From: Certhia americana
Taxonomy: Eukaryota > Chordata > Aves > Passeriformes > Certhiidae
Length of the DNA stretch: 64,000 nucleotides
Direction of reading: 5' to 3'
Assembly: GCA_018697195.1 (NCBI GenBank)
Contig: CM031878.1
Span: forward strand, 69,277,085-69,341,084
The notes under the pieces are model-generated. The model worked only from the letters and a program-made list of their open reading frames with translations. It had not been told where the DNA came from and did not search any database. This document shows positions 63,862-64,000 of the stretch, piece after piece (the stretch's first letter is position 1; every line of letters begins with the position of its first letter). Both the position numbers and the translations under genes were made by a program.

Positions 63862-64000
63862 TGTTGTGGATTAACCCCATCCAGGAATTCAGCACCATGC
63901 AGCCACTCACTCTTGAGAGTGGGAAGTGAGAGAAAATTGGAAGGGTAAAAGTGAAAAAGCTCCTGGGTTGAGACAAAGACCATTTAATAGGAAAAGTAAA
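63862..64000 (-). mobile_element. Partial endogenous retroviral LTR, minus strand, cut by the window end
   Basis: TGTTGTGGATTAACCCCATC, then CACCATGCAGCCACTCACTC and GGGTTGAGACAAAGACCATTTAATAGG, matches what I recall of the U5-R end of a very common avian LTR, read on its complement. ATTAAA (complement of TTTAAT near 63983) would be its poly(A) signal. The bases to the left show no primer-binding site, so this is a solo or 3' LTR. The U3 lies beyond the window. Confidence 0.6.

Noticed and set aside
1..64000. CRISPR arrays, tRNA or rRNA genes, bacterial operons
   Set aside because: Looked for and not seen. No spaced direct-repeat arrays, no tRNA-like A/B box pair noticed, no dense coding. 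The window is vertebrate noncoding DNA.

Overview
This window looks like noncoding vertebrate DNA from a bird, probably a songbird. The evidence is three fragments with the 3'-end signature of chicken repeat 1 (CR1) LINEs, near 28.1, 47.8 and 58.8 kb, and about eight isolated retroviral LTRs. Several of these LTRs resemble families common in passerine genomes. Other supporting signs are the AT-rich sequence with long A or T tracts and microsatellites, the absence of long open frames, and a 100-N assembly gap inside a poly(A) tract at 48609-48708. Nothing bacterial or phage-like is present. The species call is inference.

No complete gene is visible. The best coding evidence is a set of short plus-strand exon candidates that can be joined in frame. 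They are a 152-nt exon at 14393-14544 with a consensus donor, a 13-nt microexon at 14783-14795, and a terminal exon at 42666-42833 followed at once by an ATTAAA signal. Together they would form the C-terminal ~110 residues of a charged, mostly helical-looking protein that I do not recognise. The 5' part would lie upstream, possibly outside the window. Possible alternative 3' ends occur at 14834 (read-through past the microexon), 29119 and about 37800. If this model holds, most of 14.8-42.7 kb is intron.

Region by region: 1-8.9 kb is noncoding with A/T tracts and simple repeats. 8.9-12.4 kb holds three unrelated LTRs, all on the minus strand. 14.4-14.8 kb holds the first exon candidates. 16.6-16.9 kb is a very AT-rich block. 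19.8-26.4 kb holds three plus-strand LTRs. 28.1 kb has a CR1 tail, and 29.0-29.4 kb has an exon candidate plus a tandem interferon-response-like element. 42.7 kb has the terminal exon. 43-58 kb is intergenic, with microsatellites, the gap and a G-rich G/T block. 58.8-64 kb has a CR1 end, an inverted copy of the 21 kb LTR, and a truncated LTR at the window edge.

The items most worth checking are the microexon gene model, the GAAACT tandem array, the 25-bp exact direct repeat at 36.3/37.8 kb (one copy of which lies in another exon-like frame), and the perfect 11-bp hairpin at the predicted transcript start of the 11.7 kb LTR.
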